Positions 62,667 to 64,000 of a stretch of DNA of 64,000 nucleotides are shown here, piece by piece. Within the stretch, counting starts at the first letter, position 1. Every line of letters starts with the position of its first letter. The position numbers and the translations under genes were made by a program. The notes below the pieces were generated by a model, which was not told the origin of the DNA, searched no databases, and saw only the letters and a list, made by a program, of their open reading frames with translations. Origin of the DNA: Neofusicoccum parvum (taxonomy: Eukaryota > Ascomycota > Dothideomycetes > Botryosphaeriales > Botryosphaeriaceae); assembly GCA_020912385.1 (NCBI GenBank), contig CP087210.1:2604001-2668000 (forward strand), given 5' to 3'.

Positions 62667-64000
62667 TTATTGCTCTGTGTATGGCAGCCAAGGCTGGTAA
62701 CCCGAAGATTGCTGATATTGCTGTTGGTCCGAGAACGAGTACTGATGATTATGTTCAGCGTGTTGACTGGACGAGGGCGGATGCTGGTAAAATTGTCCAT
62801 CGAGATGCGCAGTCTGCTGGAATGGCTGCTCAACTTCTGCCACAGTGGCCTCGAATGCTTCACCCAAGGTACCGGCACGGTCGGTGCTTGCGGCTGAGCC
62901 AGCGAACGCACCAGGGGCAGTGCCAACCACATTCTGCTCATATGAGTAGTTCGGATCAGCAGTGGCCGTTCCGGGAGTAATGGAGTTGGCGAAAGATGAG
63001 AAGGGGTTGCTGATATCGAAAGGAGTTTGGAAGACCGTAGAATTCCAAGTCGAGTTAACACTCGCATTCCACTCTCTGCTATCCCACGATTGATCAGTGG
63101 CATACCGGGGCCAATTCTGGTCAGACGTTTGTTGGAATCCGCTACCCACACCGAGATCCGCTTCTTGAGACAACTCGATGTTCTGCAGTCGGAAAGCATC
63201 ATCCATCAGAGAGTCTCCTGCTTGTTCGAGCCCAGGTGTTGGTGTAGGCTGCTCAGCCTTTGGCCAAACCTTTTCTTCTTCCGTACCAAAGCTACTGTTC
63301 TTTGACTCTTGCAACTGGTTGGGCTGTGTCTTGAGTGCCGTCTCGGACTCGTTGGCGATTTGTTGCCTCAGCAGATCCGGCCCGTGTTCAGCCATCTGGA
63401 CGAGGTCGGAGGTATCGATGTTCTCAAAGAGGGCAAACCCCTTGAACTGGTCTCTTGCCTGCTTGCATGCCGATCTAGCGCCGTCGTTTCCTCTCGCTGC
63501 CATCATGGTGAGCCAGCGAAGGAGTTTTCGAGCAATTTGAAGAATTCCTTCTTTGTCGACAGCGGGATTCGGCATGTGACAAAGCTCATACGCAAGCTCA
63601 AGCATCAAGACGGTCATTGCCTGCATAAGGTGATGAACGATGCACCACCATGGGCCATTGGCGTAGATCCAGACAACATCTGGAACAGCCATGTCCGGCA
63701 GCAGATCCGACATGCTTCTGGCAGCCATTATGCATTCCCGCGCCTTATTGGTGTCCAGGTTTTTCGACCGCTCTCCCTGCTTTTGTATCCGTTTATCCAC
63801 ACGGCAGAGGCAAGGGCGGCTGACAAGAATTTTGGCGCTGTAATAGCTGAATGCTAGCTGGACTCTCTCCCGGCAGAATACCTCGTCACTGTCGGAACGG
63901 GTGAATTGGTACTGGGGGGGAAGGCTCCTGTACCATTCGTCGATCTCCTCTCCCAGCATACCCATTTCTTCCTGTGCACGCTCCCATGACTTGGTGACAG
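62667..64000 (-). CDS. Fungal-specific transcription factor, C-terminal part
   Basis: The frame is open through the right edge, so the N-terminus, with the expected Zn2Cys6 cluster, lies outside. The visible part begins KSWERAQEEMGML and contains fungal_trans-type segments: EIDEWYRSLPPQYQF, RVQLAFSYYSAKILVSRPCL, CIMAARSMSDLLPD, GPWWCIVHHLMQAMTVLMLE. After about residue 200 it is a Gln/Ser/Asn-rich low-complexity tail ending YQPWLPYTEQ, a likely activation region. The target genes are unknown. Confidence 0.75.
   Translation of the reverse strand, partial: VTKSWERAQEEMGMLGEEIDEWYRSLPPQYQFTRSDSDEVFCRERVQLAFSYYSAKILVSRPCLCRVDKRIQKQGERSKNLDTNKARECIMAARSMSDLLPDMAVPDVVWIYANGPWWCIVHHLMQAMTVLMLELAYELCHMPNPAVDKEGILQIARKLLRWLTMMAARGNDGARSACKQARDQFKGFALFENIDTSDLVQMAEHGPDLLRQQIANESETALKTQPNQLQESKNSSFGTEEEKVWPKAEQPTPTPGLEQAGDSLMDDAFRLQNIELSQEADLGVGSGFQQTSDQNWPRYATDQSWDSREWNASVNSTWNSTVFQTPFDISNPFSSFANSITPGTATADPNYSYEQNVVGTAPGAFAGSAASTDRAGTLGEAFEATVAEVEQPFQQTAHLDGQFYQHPPSSSQHAEHNHQYSFSDQQQYQQSSGYQPWLPYTEQ

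Noticed and set aside
1..64000. CRISPR arrays, rRNA, insertion sequences, viral genes
   Set aside because: None seen; the direct repeats found are micro- or minisatellites without spacers, and no transposase or reverse-transcriptase motif was recognised.

Overview
The window is chromosomal DNA of a filamentous ascomycete (Pezizomycotina). Almost all introns are short (46-133 bp) GT-AG introns, often with a CTAAC- or CTGAC-like branch site. Typical fungal families are present (Zn2Cys6 regulators, PaxM-type FAD monooxygenase, DUF6594, NpgA-type phosphopantetheinyl transferase), and intergenic spaces are 0.3-3 kb. I cannot fix the class from sequence alone. All splice sites below were placed by hand from reading frame and family conservation; nearly every multi-exon model closes to a whole number of codons.

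Layout. 0-9.7 kb: two TORC1 nutrient-signalling genes side by side, IML1 (GATOR1/SEACIT subunit, cut by the left edge) and a folliculin-interacting LST4-like gene, with a gene-poor GC-rich gap between them. 10-14.4 kb: an AT-richer accessory stretch with an ankyrin gene, a relic of a transporter 3' end, and a divergent pair made of a small Tudor-like gene and a DUF6594 membrane-protein gene. 14.6-22.3 kb: a compact carbohydrate-catabolism cluster of MFS sugar transporter, L-rhamnose-1-dehydrogenase-like SDR, Zn2Cys6 regulator, class II ketose-bisphosphate-type aldolase and a polyol/ketose SDR. Its promoters carry TATA boxes and a shared CTCG-N3-CGAG palindrome. 22.8-25.5 kb: an FAD monooxygenase fused to a polytopic membrane domain.

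26-46 kb: a protein with three repeats of a Ulp1-like fold, a bZIP factor, a GFA-family protein, isopentenyl-diphosphate isomerase, an F-box/WD40/UIM protein, an aldo-keto reductase, a 44-residue Cys-rich microprotein, nucleoporin Nup49 and polyadenylation factor Fip1 (the last two divergent). 46.6-48.5 kb: a second copy of the Tudor-like/DUF6594 divergent pair, with the same orientation and intron positions as the first. 51-64 kb: a TauD-type dioxygenase, a probable meiotic Zip2/SHOC1-like protein, riboflavin kinase, phosphopantetheinyl transferase divergent from threonine synthase, and a fungal-specific transcription factor cut by the right edge.

The most novel feature is the duplicated two-gene module (Tudor-like plus DUF6594) at 12.0-14.3 kb and 46.6-48.5 kb. 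The most testable regulatory signal is the CTCG-N3-CGAG palindrome in the sugar cluster.
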